The notes: generated by a model from the letters alone, not told the origin. Positions 8,132 through 17,749 are shown, counted from the first letter of the stretch. The stretch: DNA of 64,000 nt from Nocardioides conyzicola (GCF_039543825.1 NZ_BAABKM010000002.1:2450133-2514132); one strand, 5' to 3'. Program-made: numbers and translations.

Positions 8132-8905
8132 TCAGGCGACCTGGAGGGACCGCTTGGAGAGTCCCATCCAGAACCCGTCGATCACCTGGAGACCGGCCTC
8201 CTCGGGGTCGGTCGCGGCACCGAGGGTGACGAAGAGCGGGGTGTAGTGCTCGACGGTGGGGTGCGCGTAGGGCATGCCGGGGGCGTGGGTGCGGTAGCGG
8301 GCGAGCTCGTCGACGTCGCCGCGGGCGAGGGCCTCGCCGGCCCAGGCGTCGAACTCGGTCGACCAGCCCGGAGCGGCCGCCTCGATGCGGAACTCCTTGA
8401 GGAAGGGCAGGCCGTGGGTCAGGAACCCGGAGCCGATGATCAGGACGCCCTCGTCGCGCAGCGGCCGGAGCCGCTCGCCCAGGGCCATGAGGCGCACCGG
8501 GTCGTGGGTGGGCAGCGACATCTGCAGCACCGGGATGTCGGCGTCGGGGTACATGATCCGCAGCGGCACCCAGGCGCCGTGGTCGAGGCCGCGGCTGGCG
8601 TGCTGGTGCACGGGCTCGGACGCAGGCATCATCGCGGCGATCCGCTGTGCGAGCGCGGTCGCGTCGGGGGTCTCGTAGGTCATCCGGTAGTACTTCGCGT
8701 CGAAGCCGCCGAAGTCGTAGACCAGCGGAGCGCCGTTGGCGCTCAGGCTGACCGGCGCCGACTCCCAGTGGGCACTGACGATCAGGATCGCCTTCGGGCG
8801 CGGCAGGTCCTGGGCCCAGGCGGCGAGCTGCGACGACCACAGCGGGTCGTCGAGCAGGGGCGGTGCGCCGTGGCCGATGTAGAGCGCGGGCATACGAGAC
8901 GTCAT
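8132..8905 (-). CDS. ygiD: LigB-type extradiol dioxygenase (YgiD/4,5-DOPA dioxygenase family)
   Basis: Class III ring-cleaving dioxygenase of the DODA family, 257 aa. Metal-ligand and active-site stretches are visible: ALYIGHGAPPLL, ILIVSAHWES, the GLDHGAWVPLRIMYP block, and HPTVEHYTPLFVTLGAA. The ATG at 8905 is preceded by a good TTGAGGTG ribosome site; an upstream GTG at 8911 lies inside that site and is less likely. It follows ung by 26 nt on the same strand, so it may be cotranscribed with it. The in vivo aromatic substrate is unknown. Confidence 0.88.
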   Translation of the reverse strand: MTSRMPALYIGHGAPPLLDDPLWSSQLAAWAQDLPRPKAILIVSAHWESAPVSLSANGAPLVYDFGGFDAKYYRMTYETPDATALAQRIAAMMPASEPVHQHASRGLDHGAWVPLRIMYPDADIPVLQMSLPTHDPVRLMALGERLRPLRDEGVLIIGSGFLTHGLPFLKEFRIEAAAPGWSTEFDAWAGEALARGDVDELARYRTHAPGMPYAHPTVEHYTPLFVTLGAATDPEEAGLQVIDGFWMGLSKRSLQVA

Positions 8906-8931
8906 GATCACCTCAATGATTTAAGTCTCAA

Positions 8932-9627
8932 CTATATTCCCTCGGGGAGCGACCAGTCCAGTGGTGGAGCGCCCTGGTCCTCGAGCAGCGCGTTGACCCG
9001 GCTGAACGGCTTGGAGCCGAAGAACCCGCGGTACGCCGACAGCGGTGACGGGTGGGCGGACTCGACCGACGGGATCGGGTCGAAGAGCGGCTTCAGCTTG
9101 CGCGCGTCGGAGCCCCACAGGATGGCCGTGCACGGACCTCCGCGCGCCGCCAGCGCCGTGATGGCCCGCTCGGTGATCGGCTCCCAGCCCTTGCCGCGGT
9201 GGCTGTTCGACGCTCCCGGCTGCACGGTCAGGCTCCGGTTGAGCAGCATCACGCCGCGGTCGGCCCACGCCGTCAGGTCGCCATGCCGCGGCGGCATGAT
9301 GCCGAGGTCGTCGCGCAGCTCGGTGTAGATGTTGACCAGGCTCGGCGGCAGCGGCCACACGTCGCGCCGTACGGCGAAGCTCAGCCCGATCGGGTGCTGC
9401 GGGTTGGGGTAGGGGTCCTGCCCGACGATGAGCACGCGGACGTCGGCCAGGGGCCGTTGGAAGGCGCGGAAGACCGACTCGCCGCTCGGCTGGTAGGCCC
9501 GCCCGGCTGCGATCTCCTCGCGGAGGAACGTCCCCATCGCGGCGACCTGCTCGTCGACCGGCGCGAGCGCCTCGGCCCAGTCGGGCGCCATCAGCCCCTT
9601 GTCGACAAGTCCGGCCAGCGCGCTCAT
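8932..9627 (-). CDS. ung: Uracil-DNA glycosylase, family 1
   Basis: Removes uracil from DNA as the first step of base-excision repair. The start at 9627 ([13 protein letters not shown]) gives 231 aa and is preceded on its strand by TACCCT ending 7 nt upstream, a leaderless arrangement. The catalytic water-activating Asp lies in [19 protein letters not shown], the uracil-binding Asn in [10 protein letters not shown], and the DNA-intercalation loop in [18 protein letters not shown]. All are intact, so it should be active. Confidence 0.95.
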   Translation of the reverse strand: MSALAGLVDKGLMAPDWAEALAPVDEQVAAMGTFLREEIAAGRAYQPSGESVFRAFQRPLADVRVLIVGQDPYPNPQHPIGLSFAVRRDVWPLPPSLVNIYTELRDDLGIMPPRHGDLTAWADRGVMLLNRSLTVQPGASNSHRGKGWEPITERAITALAARGGPCTAILWGSDARKLKPLFDPIPSVESAHPSPLSAYRGFFGSKPFSRVNALLEDQGAPPLDWSLPEGI

Positions 9628-9667
9628 GCAGGCGAGGGTAGCTGGGCGGAGAGCAGTCACGCGGCGC

Positions 9668-10699
9668 TCAGAAGTGCGCAGCCTTCGGCAGGTACGGCGC
9701 CCGCCCGCGCTCGCCGACGTACACGGACAGGATCGCCTGGTGGGTGGCGTCCCCGGCGACCGCGGACTGGTTGGCCACCAGCACCCGCTTGCCCCGGAAG
9801 GTCGCGCTGCAGGGGGTGTCGAACGGGACCGGCGAGCCGTTGTCGCCGGTCAGCGCGGTGCCGAAGCGGCGTACCTCCCGGCCCTTGGCGGTCAGCTCGA
9901 CGAGCTGGTTGGCGAGGCCCGCGAGCGCGACGTACACGTGACCGGACCGGCCGATCCCGAAGCCGTCCGGCAGGTCGCCGGGCTGCGAGGTCCACAGCGT
10001 CTCCAGGGCGCCCGGCTTGCCGGAGGCCGTGATCGGCAGCCGGTAGAGGTGACCGTTGGTGGGGAGCGCGGCACCGTCGGCGGCGGTCTGCTGCGTGATC
10101 AGGAGGTCGCGGTGCCCGGGCCGGAAGCGGATGCCGGTGGTGCCGAACTCGACGGCCCCGGCCAGCGCCGGCGAGCTGAACCAGCGCCGGGGCGTGGAGG
10201 CGCCGGGAGGCAGCTTCCAGATCACGCCGTCGGCGTAGTCGGTCACGAAGAGCGTCCCGCGAGGCCCCCAGGTCGCGTAGTTGGGCACCGATCCCTCGGG
10301 GAACCGGGCCACCCGCCGGAAGTGCCCGGTCCTGGTGTTGAGGGTCAGGACCGAGGCGGTCGAGGTCTCGAGGAGCACGAGCGCGCCGTGGTGGGTCTGG
10401 TTGGCGACCTGCACGCCGTGGTCCGCGCTGAGCACCTGACCCGGCACCGTCCAGGACCGCAGCAGCGTGCCGTCACCTGCCCACTCGAAGACCTTGGACC
10501 GCGCGGTGCTGCCGGAGTCGACGTACGTGCCGGTGTAGACGCGGCCGTTGGTGTGGGCGTGGACGTACGCCGGGAAGCCGGGTGCCGGCACCAGCGAGAA
10601 CACCGTGGTCTCGCCGACCTCGCGCGGCGCGGCGGTGGCCGGGGCCGACAGCGAGGCTGCCAGGACGGCTGCGGCCAGGACGGCGAGCAGCCGCCTCAC
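9668..10699 (-). CDS. Secreted beta-propeller protein (NHL/ScyD-ScyE-like)
   Basis: 343-aa exported protein with a classical Sec signal peptide ([24 protein letters not shown], cleavage after ATAA). The mature part has repeated propeller-like blades such as [52 protein letters not shown], and [25 protein letters not shown], resembling the SMP-30/ScyD/NHL repeat group. The GTG at 10699 overlaps the stop of the amine oxidase by 4 nt (GTGA), so the two are translationally coupled. A role with the neighbouring oxidase outside the cell is likely but the substrate is unknown. Confidence 0.75.
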   Translation of the reverse strand: MRRLLAVLAAAVLAASLSAPATAAPREVGETTVFSLVPAPGFPAYVHAHTNGRVYTGTYVDSGSTARSKVFEWAGDGTLLRSWTVPGQVLSADHGVQVANQTHHGALVLLETSTASVLTLNTRTGHFRRVARFPEGSVPNYATWGPRGTLFVTDYADGVIWKLPPGASTPRRWFSSPALAGAVEFGTTGIRFRPGHRDLLITQQTAADGAALPTNGHLYRLPITASGKPGALETLWTSQPGDLPDGFGIGRSGHVYVALAGLANQLVELTAKGREVRRFGTALTGDNGSPVPFDTPCSATFRGKRVLVANQSAVAGDATHQAILSVYVGERGRAPYLPKAAHF

Positions 10700-12189
10700 A
10701 GCCGGTCCCGGACCTCGGTCGCGGCCCGCTCGCCGGCGCGGACGGCGCCGTCCATGTAGCCGCTCCAGTACGTCGACGTCTCGGTGCCCGCCCAGTGCAC
10801 GCGGCCGAAGGGGCGACGGATCGCGGAGCCGAACTGGGTCAGCGTGCCCGGCGCGTGGACGGCCGTCGGGCCGCCGCGCGTCCAGCGCTCCTTGGTCCAG
10901 TCGTGCTCGACGTACTCGATCGGGTGCAGCGCCTGCTCGCCGAACATCGCGGCGAAGCCCTCGAGCACGGCCTGGCGGCGCTTGGCCTTGGTCATCGGGC
11001 CGTAGGTGCGCCAGGTCGCGCCACCGACGAAGGCGAGCAGCACGCCGGGAGTCCCGTCCTGGGGGGAGTTGTCGAAGACGGCGCGGGCCGCCCCGGAGTC
11101 GTTGAGGCCGAAGCCGTTGAGGCCGGCGTCGCGCCAGAAGGGGCGCTTGTAGACGGCGTCGCACTTCATCAGCTGGCCCATGTCCATGTGCCGGAGCAGC
11201 TGCAGGCGCCTGGTCGGGAGCTGCGGGTACCAGTCGATGTCGAGGACGAGGGGCGGCGGGCAGGCCACGATCACCCGACGCGCGCGGACCGTCCCGCGCG
11301 CGGTGTGCACGATGACGCGGTGGTCGCGCTGCTCGATCCGGCGGACCGGCGCCCGCAGCGCGACGATGTCGCCGAGCTTGCGGGCGAGCCGGATCGGGAC
11401 GAGCTGGGACCCGCCGACGAAGCGGCTCTCCTGGGCGCCGTCCGCGGTGTCGGAGTTGCGGGAGAACGTGCCGACGTTGGTCTCGTTGCCGGAGCAGGCG
11501 ACGTACCAGAGCGTGAAGAGCAGGGAGAGCTCGTCGGGGTCGGCGCCGAACCCCGGCTGGGTCCACGACTTGATCAGGTTGCCGATGCCGTCGGCATTGA
11601 CCGAGTTGGCCCGGATGAACTCACCGAGGCTCATCGAGTCCCACTCGGCGGCGTTCTCGTGCGACCACGGCGCCGACACGTCGATCGTCGAGGCCATGTT
11701 GTCGATGCGGGTGAGCAGGACCGCCGCGTCGGGGAGGATCGTGGGGTCCGGGGGGACGGTGCCGGTGTACTCCATGCGGCCGGTCAGCGATGAGATGTAG
11801 ACGCTGCTGCCCTCGTTGTACTCCTTGAACGTCTTGACCTTCAGCTCCTTCGCGAGCCTCAGGATGTGGTCCTGCGTCGGGCCGACGAAAGCGCCGCCGG
11901 ACTCGATCGTCTCGCCGCCGCTCGTGTGGGAGAGGTGGTGGTTGAGGACGCGGCCGCCCACCCGGTCGCGCGCCTCCAGGAGGAGCACGTCGTGGCCGCG
12001 GTGGGCCAGCTTGCGGGCGGCCACCAGGCCGGAGATGCCGCCGCCGACCACGACGACGTCGACGTCGCGGGGCAGCGAGCCCTGGCGGGAGCCGGCGGCG
12101 ACGGCGTCGTGCAGGGCGGTGGTCGCGGTCAGGCCGGCGGCAGCGGTGGATCCCAGCAACAGCCGCCGGGTGAGCGTCGGTGTCGTCAT
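10696..12189 (-). CDS. Tat-exported flavin monoamine oxidase family protein
   Basis: FAD amine oxidase of 497 aa. The N-terminus has a twin-arginine-type signal (LTRRLLLGSTAAAGLTATTAL), so the folded flavoprotein is probably exported. FAD-binding motif VDVVVVGGGISGLVAARKLAHRGHDVLLLEARDRVGGR is followed by the second flavin-contact block, and the C-terminus has VHWAGTETSTYWSGYMDGAVRAGERAA, the conserved FAD and substrate-cage segment. The coupled downstream gene encodes a Sec-secreted propeller. The amine substrate cannot be told from sequence. Confidence 0.9.
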   Translation of the reverse strand: MTTPTLTRRLLLGSTAAAGLTATTALHDAVAAGSRQGSLPRDVDVVVVGGGISGLVAARKLAHRGHDVLLLEARDRVGGRVLNHHLSHTSGGETIESGGAFVGPTQDHILRLAKELKVKTFKEYNEGSSVYISSLTGRMEYTGTVPPDPTILPDAAVLLTRIDNMASTIDVSAPWSHENAAEWDSMSLGEFIRANSVNADGIGNLIKSWTQPGFGADPDELSLLFTLWYVACSGNETNVGTFSRNSDTADGAQESRFVGGSQLVPIRLARKLGDIVALRAPVRRIEQRDHRVIVHTARGTVRARRVIVACPPPLVLDIDWYPQLPTRRLQLLRHMDMGQLMKCDAVYKRPFWRDAGLNGFGLNDSGAARAVFDNSPQDGTPGVLLAFVGGATWRTYGPMTKAKRRQAVLEGFAAMFGEQALHPIEYVEHDWTKERWTRGGPTAVHAPGTLTQFGSAIRRPFGRVHWAGTETSTYWSGYMDGAVRAGERAATEVRDRL

Positions 12190-12260
12190 GCTGAGCCAAC
12201 GACGAGCGCGCGGCTTCGGTACGCCGGTGCGCAGTGAGGTTGGGCACTAGGGTCTGCGTC

Positions 12261-12905
12261 GTGACACGAGAAGCGGTCGCTGCGGCGGCGAGGAGGCTGG
12301 CCGACGAGGGCCTCTTCATCGGTACGGCGGGCAACGTCTCGGTCCGCGACGGCGACCGGGTCGCGGTCACCGGGACGGGCGTGGTGCTCGGGCGCTGCAC
12401 GGAGGCCGACGTCACCGTCGTCGCGCTGGACGGCACGGTGCTCGAGGGCGACCTGGTGCCGACGTCCGAGCTCGACCTGCACCTGGGGATCTACGCCGAC
12501 ACGGAGGCGACCGCGGTCGTCCACACGCACGCGCCATACTCCACCGCCGTCGCCTGCGTCCTCGACGAGCTCCCCGTCCTGCACTACCAGCACCTGCTGC
12601 TCGGCGGCGCGACCCGCGTCGCGCCGTACGCCACCTTCGGGACGCCCGAGCTGGCCGCCCACGTGCGCGAGGCGCTCGTCGGCCGGCAGGCCGCCCTGAT
12701 GGCCAACCACGGGTCCGTCGCCATCGGGCCGACGCTCGACCAGGCCGTCGAGCACGCGCTGCTGCTCGAGTGGCTGGCCACCCTCCACCATCGTGCGACC
12801 GCTCTCGGGTCTCCCCACGTGCTGACCGAGGAGGAGCAGGCCGACGTGATCATCCAGGCGATCAGCCGCAACTACGGAACCCACCAGGAGAATCCCCGTG
12901 ACTGA
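12261..12905 (+). CDS. Class II aldolase/adducin family protein (fuculose-phosphate aldolase-like)
   Basis: Zinc-dependent sugar-phosphate aldolase, 214 aa. The active-site signatures are GTAGNVSVR, the catalytic Glu in VPTSELDLHLGIY, the zinc pair in VVHTHAPYSTAVAC, and the third zinc His in LMANHGSVAIG. The GTG at 12261 is chosen because TAGGGT ends 7 nt before it; the longer in-frame start at 12234 would include that hexamer. The PfkB sugar kinase overlaps its end by 8 nt. A kinase-aldolase pair without an isomerase resembles sugar-disposal cassettes such as 5-deoxyribose salvage, which is a guess. Confidence 0.85.
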   Translation: MTREAVAAAARRLADEGLFIGTAGNVSVRDGDRVAVTGTGVVLGRCTEADVTVVALDGTVLEGDLVPTSELDLHLGIYADTEATAVVHTHAPYSTAVACVLDELPVLHYQHLLLGGATRVAPYATFGTPELAAHVREALVGRQAALMANHGSVAIGPTLDQAVEHALLLEWLATLHHRATALGSPHVLTEEEQADVIIQAISRNYGTHQENPRD

Positions 12906-13833
12906 CATGGTGATCGCCACCGTCGGCGTGCACGTCCTCGACACCCACGTCATCGGCATCGAGTCGATCCCGGAGGGCTCCGACGGCCAGCTGGTCGAGA
13001 CGATCCGGATGTCGGCTGCCGGCACGGCGGGAGGTACGGCGGTCGTGCTGAGCCGGCTCGGTGCCGAGGTGCACAGCTTCGGCGCGGTCGGCTCGGACCC
13101 GATCGGCAGCGTGCTCCTCGGGCTGCTCGGTGCCCAGGGCGTCGACGTCTCCGGGCTCGTGCGCAAGGACGACCACCAGACGTCCGCGTCGGTCCTCCCG
13201 GTGCGGCCCAACGGCGACCGGCCGGCCTGGCACTGCATCGGCGCCAACGGGGCCTTCACCCTCGACGACCTGCCGCTCGCGGCGCTCGAGGGGATCACGC
13301 ACCTGCACCTGGGCGGGCCGGAGTTCCTCGGAGGCGAGGCCGCGGGCCAGCTGCTCGCGCACGGCCGCTCGATCGGCGCCGTGACCTCGCTCGACATCCT
13401 CGCGCCGGGCGACCCGGACATGCTCGCGTGGATCGCGGACGCGCTGCCGCACACGGACTACCTGCTGCCCAACGACGAGCAGGTGCTCGGCTTCACCGGC
13501 GCCTCGACGCTGGCGGAGGGCGCCCAGGCGCTCGTCGCCGCCGGGGTCGGCTGCGTGGCCGTCACCCAGGGAGCCAAGGGCGCGCTCGTGGTGACGGCCG
13601 ACGAGGTGATCGAGGTCCCGGCGTACGACGTGGACGTGGTCGACACGACCGGCTGCGGCGACGCGTTCTCGGCCGGCTTCCTGCGGGGACTGTCCCTCGG
13701 GCGCGACCTGCGTGGCGCAGCCGAGCTCGGCTGCGCGACCGCCGCCCAGGTCGCGGGCGGGCTGGGCACCGACGCCGGCAGCTACGACCTGGCGAGGGTC
13801 GAGGCCTTCGCGGCGGACGGCGTACGCCGCTAG
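12898..13833 (+). CDS. PfkB-family carbohydrate kinase
   Basis: ATP-dependent sugar (or nucleoside) kinase of the ribokinase family, 311 aa. Signature 1 is seen in AAGTAGGTAVVLSRLGAEVHSFGAVGSDPIG and signature 2 in DVVDTTGCGDAFSAGFLRGL, including the catalytic Asp in the GCGD anion hole. The GTG start at 12898 lies inside the end of the aldolase gene. The sugar is probably phosphorylated to provide the aldolase substrate. Its stop overlaps the convergent gene in CTAG. Confidence 0.88.
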   Translation: MTDMVIATVGVHVLDTHVIGIESIPEGSDGQLVETIRMSAAGTAGGTAVVLSRLGAEVHSFGAVGSDPIGSVLLGLLGAQGVDVSGLVRKDDHQTSASVLPVRPNGDRPAWHCIGANGAFTLDDLPLAALEGITHLHLGGPEFLGGEAAGQLLAHGRSIGAVTSLDILAPGDPDMLAWIADALPHTDYLLPNDEQVLGFTGASTLAEGAQALVAAGVGCVAVTQGAKGALVVTADEVIEVPAYDVDVVDTTGCGDAFSAGFLRGLSLGRDLRGAAELGCATAAQVAGGLGTDAGSYDLARVEAFAADGVRR

Positions 13834-14900
13834 TCGTCGACCGACAGGTCGATCGGCGTCGCGGTGAGCAGGGTCCCCTGCGCGTGCACCATCATCGCGG
13901 CGCCGGAGCGCCACCGCAGGGTGGTCACGATCCGCAGCCGGGCCACGCAGCCGGGCTGGAGGGCGACGTTGGCCGTGTAGGAGCGCGCCGAGTGGTGCAC
14001 GGTCCGGCTGACGCCGAGGTAGCGGCCCTGTGAGCCGTTGATGTACGTCGTGGCGCAGGGCCGCCCCGCCGCGTCGTACTGGTCGACCCTCGTGCGGAGG
14101 TAGACGGTGCTGCCGTTGCCGCTCCGCTGCGACTTGGTGCAGAGCTGCTTGTCCTGCACCGGGTCGTTGGAGCCCGACAGCGTCGTGCAGGCGGTCAGGG
14201 ACACCCAGCCGCGGATGGCGATGACGCGGGGCGCGGCGGCGTCGGCGGGGACCGACTTCGCCGACCAGGTCAGCTGCGAGACCGAGCGCAGCGCCGTCGA
14301 CCTGCGAGCGACGAGGAACGACCGCGCCTGGGGCCGGAAGTACTCGGCGACCTCGGCGTGCACGTGGTCGACGAGCAGGAACGTCCCGGGCAGGATCGTC
14401 ACCTTGTTGCCGGTGCTGGGGCCGACCGGCCGGGGGCGGCCCGAGCGGACGTAGAGGTGGCAGTACTGCCTGCCGGCCTTCGCGGCGGTGTAGGAGAACT
14501 CGGGCGTCAGGCTGTTCGTGCGGCCGCGCCAGATGTTGACGTACTGGACGGTCTCCGACCGCGCCGAGGCGCCCGCCTCGCCGCAGCGCAGCTCGGCATG
14601 CAGCACGAGCAGCTCGTCGGGCACGGTCGCCTTGGTCGTGGCGGTCACGGTCGCGCTCACCTTGCGCCGCTCGCCGGCCTCGGCGTCGAACCTCGTCGTC
14701 AGCAGCCGGACCCACGTCACGGTGGCGCGCACGTCCGTCTCGGTCTCGAGGGTCGCCTGCACCGGCTGGACGGGCGGGTCTGCCGACGTCTCGTCCGCGT
14801 GGGCGCTGCCGACGGTGCCGAGGAGCGGGAGCGCCAACCCGGCCGCGCAGCCCCAGAGCACGACGGCATGCCACGACCTGCGTCCCCCGACTCGCCCCAT
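13830..14900 (-). CDS. Secreted protein of unknown function
   Basis: 356 aa with an export signal (GGRRSWHAVVLWGCAAGLALPLLGTVGSAHAD). The mature part is beta-rich and contains several Cys (ELRCGEAG, GRQYCHLYV, TACTTLSGS, KQLCTK, GRPCATTY, QPGCVARL) that could form extracellular disulfides. I do not recognise a family. The start at 14900 is preferred because TAATTT ends 7 nt before it on this strand; an in-frame ATG at 14921 would place that hexamer inside the coding sequence. No enzymatic motif is seen. It may be a surface or adhesion protein, but nothing proves it. Confidence 0.65.
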   Translation of the reverse strand: MGRVGGRRSWHAVVLWGCAAGLALPLLGTVGSAHADETSADPPVQPVQATLETETDVRATVTWVRLLTTRFDAEAGERRKVSATVTATTKATVPDELLVLHAELRCGEAGASARSETVQYVNIWRGRTNSLTPEFSYTAAKAGRQYCHLYVRSGRPRPVGPSTGNKVTILPGTFLLVDHVHAEVAEYFRPQARSFLVARRSTALRSVSQLTWSAKSVPADAAAPRVIAIRGWVSLTACTTLSGSNDPVQDKQLCTKSQRSGNGSTVYLRTRVDQYDAAGRPCATTYINGSQGRYLGVSRTVHHSARSYTANVALQPGCVARLRIVTTLRWRSGAAMMVHAQGTLLTATPIDLSVDD

Positions 14901-14962
14901 GTCGATCAAATTACGGGACATTGCGCGTCCGCGTACAGGCTTCCCAGATGAACAGGAGGTCG

Positions 14963-16390
14963 CTAGCGGTTCGGGCGCGCCAGCCGGTCCAGGAACGCGA
15001 CCAGCAGCGCCTCGCGCATCGCCGGCGAGGCCAGGTCGAGCATCGCGTTGACCTCGGCCATCCGGTCGGGCAGCGCGAGGCCCTCGCCCCCGCCCACCAG
15101 CCCCGAGGCGGCGAGCAGGCCGTCGAAGTCGTCGTCCGACAGGGAGGCCGGGTCGAGCGTCTCGATGAACGCGGCGACGCCGGGGTCGACACCGACCGGC
15201 CCGGCCGCGACGGCGGCGGCGACCGACTCGATCAGTGCGGACAGGAACTCGTCGACGTGCGCGAGGGTGGCGGCGCTGACCGAGAGGTGCACGTTGGGCG
15301 GCTGCCCGGCGTACGACATCTGCGGCTGGACGTACCAGTCCCGCGTGGCCATCTCGTCGCAGATCGTGAAGGCGTCGCAGGTGCCGTCGGTGACGAGCCC
15401 GATGAGCGTCGAGTCGGGCGTCGCCACCAGGCTCAGCTCCGGGATCTCGGCGACCCCGGCGACGATCCGATCGACCGCCTCGAAGACCTCGCGGGTGAGC
15501 CGCTCGTAGCCCGCGTCGCCCAGGGACTGCACGACCGCCCACGCGCCGGCGAGCGGGCCGCCCGACTTGGTCGACTGGATGGTCGAGTTGAGCATCGTGT
15601 AGCCGGGCCAGTCGGCGTGCGCGAAGTACTGCGGCCGCCGGTGCGCCGGTGAGCGGTGCAGCAGGACCGAGGTGCCCTTCGGGGCGTAGGCGTACTTGTG
15701 CGTGTCCACAGAGATCGAGGTGACCCCGTCGACCGCGAACGTCCACGGCGGCACGTCGCGGCCGATCCGGGCGGCGTACGGCAGCACCCACCCGCCGATG
15801 CAGCCGTCGACGTGGCAGCGGATCCCGCGCTCGGCCACGGCGGCCGCGACGGGCGTTACCGGGTCGATGACGCCGTGCGCGTACGACGGGGCGGAGACGA
15901 CGACCAGCACGGTCCGCTCGGGTGCCTCGTCGATCGCCGCGACCATCGCGGCCGCGTCGGCGCGGAAGTCGGGACCGACCGGGACGACGACGGCCTCGAC
16001 GCCGAAGTAGTGGGCGGCCTTGAGGAACGCCGCGTGCACGGTCGACGGCACGACCATCCGCGGGCGCTCGACGTCGGGGCGGCTGTCGCGCGCGCCCTGG
16101 ACGGCCAGCAGGCAGGACTCGGTGCCCCCGGAGGTGACCGTTCCGACCGCCTCCGGAGGGGCGTCGAGCAGGTCGGCCGTGAAGCCGACCAGGTCGTTCT
16201 CCATCTGCAGCAGGCTCGGGAACGCCGTCGGGTCCAGGCCGTTCGACCCGGCGTACGCCGCCACCGCCTCGCGGCCGATCTGGTCGACGTCGGGCAGGCC
16301 CGAGTCGTAGACGTAGGCGAGGGTCCGACCTCCGTGGACGGGGAGGTCGGCGGTCTGCATCTCGCGCAGGCGGGCCAGTGCGTCACTCAT
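14963..16390 (-). CDS. PLP-dependent decarboxylase/lyase, sphingosine-1-phosphate-lyase-like
   Basis: Fold-type I PLP enzyme, 475 aa. The sequence pattern (HGGRTLAYVYDSGLPDVDQI near the N-terminus, TSGGTESCLLAVQGAR, CHVDGCIGGWVLPYA, and the PLP lysine in SISVDTHKYAYAPKGTSVLLHR) is that of the sphingosine-phosphate lyase and group II decarboxylase branch. The C-terminal 80 residues (after VHLSVSAATLAHVDEFLSAL) are less conserved. It is cotranscribed with the upstream MFS transporter (ATGA overlap at 16387-16390), suggesting uptake then cleavage or decarboxylation of the same compound. Whether the substrate is a long-chain-base phosphate or an amino acid is open. Confidence 0.82.
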   Translation of the reverse strand: MSDALARLREMQTADLPVHGGRTLAYVYDSGLPDVDQIGREAVAAYAGSNGLDPTAFPSLLQMENDLVGFTADLLDAPPEAVGTVTSGGTESCLLAVQGARDSRPDVERPRMVVPSTVHAAFLKAAHYFGVEAVVVPVGPDFRADAAAMVAAIDEAPERTVLVVVSAPSYAHGVIDPVTPVAAAVAERGIRCHVDGCIGGWVLPYAARIGRDVPPWTFAVDGVTSISVDTHKYAYAPKGTSVLLHRSPAHRRPQYFAHADWPGYTMLNSTIQSTKSGGPLAGAWAVVQSLGDAGYERLTREVFEAVDRIVAGVAEIPELSLVATPDSTLIGLVTDGTCDAFTICDEMATRDWYVQPQMSYAGQPPNVHLSVSAATLAHVDEFLSALIESVAAAVAAGPVGVDPGVAAFIETLDPASLSDDDFDGLLAASGLVGGGEGLALPDRMAEVNAMLDLASPAMREALLVAFLDRLARPNR

Positions 16391-17718
16391 GCCGTGACCT
16401 TCTCATCCACCTCTGCGGCGTCCAGCGAGTACCTCCGCAACCACCACAGGCTGAGGATCATCAGCGCGGCCGGGAGGATCGAGAAACCGAGGGTGATCGC
16501 GGTCAGCGCCGAGTCGGGCTGGGCGACGTCGCCGTCGGTGGACGACCGGTAGCCGCCGATCGCGAGCACCAGGGCGAAGACGCCCGGGCCGAGCGCGAGG
16601 CCGAGGGTCTCGCCGGCGGTCCAGACGCCGGTGTAGACACCGGCGCGGGTGGTGCCGGTACGCCGGGCGTCGACCGCCGCCGCGTCGGGCAGCATCGCCA
16701 TCGGGAAGACCTGGCAGCCGGCGTACCCGACGCCGACCAGCACGACGGCCAGGTAGACGACCGCGACCGGCGCGGACTGCGCCGTCACCGCGAGCAGGCC
16801 GCCGCAGGCGAGGATGACCGAGCTGGCGACGTACCCGCGCTTCTTGCCGACCCGGGTGCCGATCGCCGACCAGGCGGGGGTCAGCAGCAGCGCGGGACCG
16901 ACGAAGCAGATGAAGAGGATCGTCGCGGCTCCGTCCTTGCCGAGCACGTCGGAGGCGAGGTAGTCGACGCCGGCGAGCATGCAGCCGGTGGCGAGCGCCT
17001 GGATGACGAAGCAGGTCAGCAGCCAGCGGAAGTCGCGCGCGGCGGCGACGATGCGCAGCTGGTCGCGCAGGGTCCCGACGCCCGGCTGCGGCGCGGTGAC
17101 CGGCGCGTTGCGGGTCCCGACGTAGGCGCTGACGACGCCGATCGTGATGATCGCCGCCATCACCAGGCCCATCACCCGGTAGCCGTCGCGGCCGCCGACC
17201 GCGTCCCGGATGGCGGGGGCGGTCGCGCCCGCGAGCATGATCGTGAAGGCGAGGATCGCGACCCGCCAGGTCATCAGCCGGGTGCGCTCGTCGTACGACG
17301 ACGTCATCTCGGCGGGCATCGCGACGTACGGGACCTGGAAGAACGCGTAGGCCGTCGCGCAGGCGACGAACGCGACTAGCACCCACGCCGCCTCGAGCCA
17401 GGTCGCCATCTCCGGCGCTGCGAAGAGCAGCGCGAACGCGACCGCCAGCCCGAGGCCGGCCCGGATCAGCCACGGCCGGCGCGGTCCGCGGGCGTCGACG
17501 GTGCGGTCGCTGATCCGCCCCGCGATCGGGTTCAGGATCACGTCCCACGCCTTCGGCAGGAACACGATGAAGCCGGCCAGGATCGCGGTGATCCCGAGGC
17601 TGTCGGTCAGGAAGGGCAGCAGCATCAGGCCCGGGACGGTGCCGAACGCGCCGGTGGCGACGGAGCCCGAGCCGTAGCCGATCCGGACGCTTCTCGGGAG
17701 GCTGTCGGTGGCTGGCAT
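16387..17718 (-). CDS. MFS transporter, GPH/MFS_2 (glycoside-pentoside-hexuronide-like) type
   Basis: 443-aa integral membrane protein with about 12 hydrophobic helices. MFS_2 features are the N-terminal GYGSGSVATGAFGTVPGLMLLPFLTDSLG and KAWDVILNPIAGRISDRT, the conserved cation-site Asp segment of the melibiose-carrier family. The ATG at 17718 has TAGCCT ending 6 nt upstream on this strand, so it is likely leaderless. A perfect 20-bp palindrome is centred about 41 nt upstream. It shares an operon with the lyase-like PLP enzyme, whose substrate it may import. Confidence 0.87.
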   Translation of the reverse strand: MPATDSLPRSVRIGYGSGSVATGAFGTVPGLMLLPFLTDSLGITAILAGFIVFLPKAWDVILNPIAGRISDRTVDARGPRRPWLIRAGLGLAVAFALLFAAPEMATWLEAAWVLVAFVACATAYAFFQVPYVAMPAEMTSSYDERTRLMTWRVAILAFTIMLAGATAPAIRDAVGGRDGYRVMGLVMAAIITIGVVSAYVGTRNAPVTAPQPGVGTLRDQLRIVAAARDFRWLLTCFVIQALATGCMLAGVDYLASDVLGKDGAATILFICFVGPALLLTPAWSAIGTRVGKKRGYVASSVILACGGLLAVTAQSAPVAVVYLAVVLVGVGYAGCQVFPMAMLPDAAAVDARRTGTTRAGVYTGVWTAGETLGLALGPGVFALVLAIGGYRSSTDGDVAQPDSALTAITLGFSILPAALMILSLWWLRRYSLDAAEVDEKVTA

Positions 17719-17749
17719 GGGGGGAGGCTAGCGGGCGACCCGGCCAGGG

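Noticed and set aside
8132..8911. Upstream GTG start at 8911 for the YgiD-type dioxygenase
   Set aside because: That GTG is part of the TTGAGGTG ribosome site that is well placed for the ATG at 8905.
13830..14921. ATG at 14921 as start of the secreted orphan protein
   Set aside because: It would place the TAATTT promoter-like hexamer inside the coding sequence; the ATG at 14900 fits the 7-nt leaderless spacing and still gives a full signal peptide.
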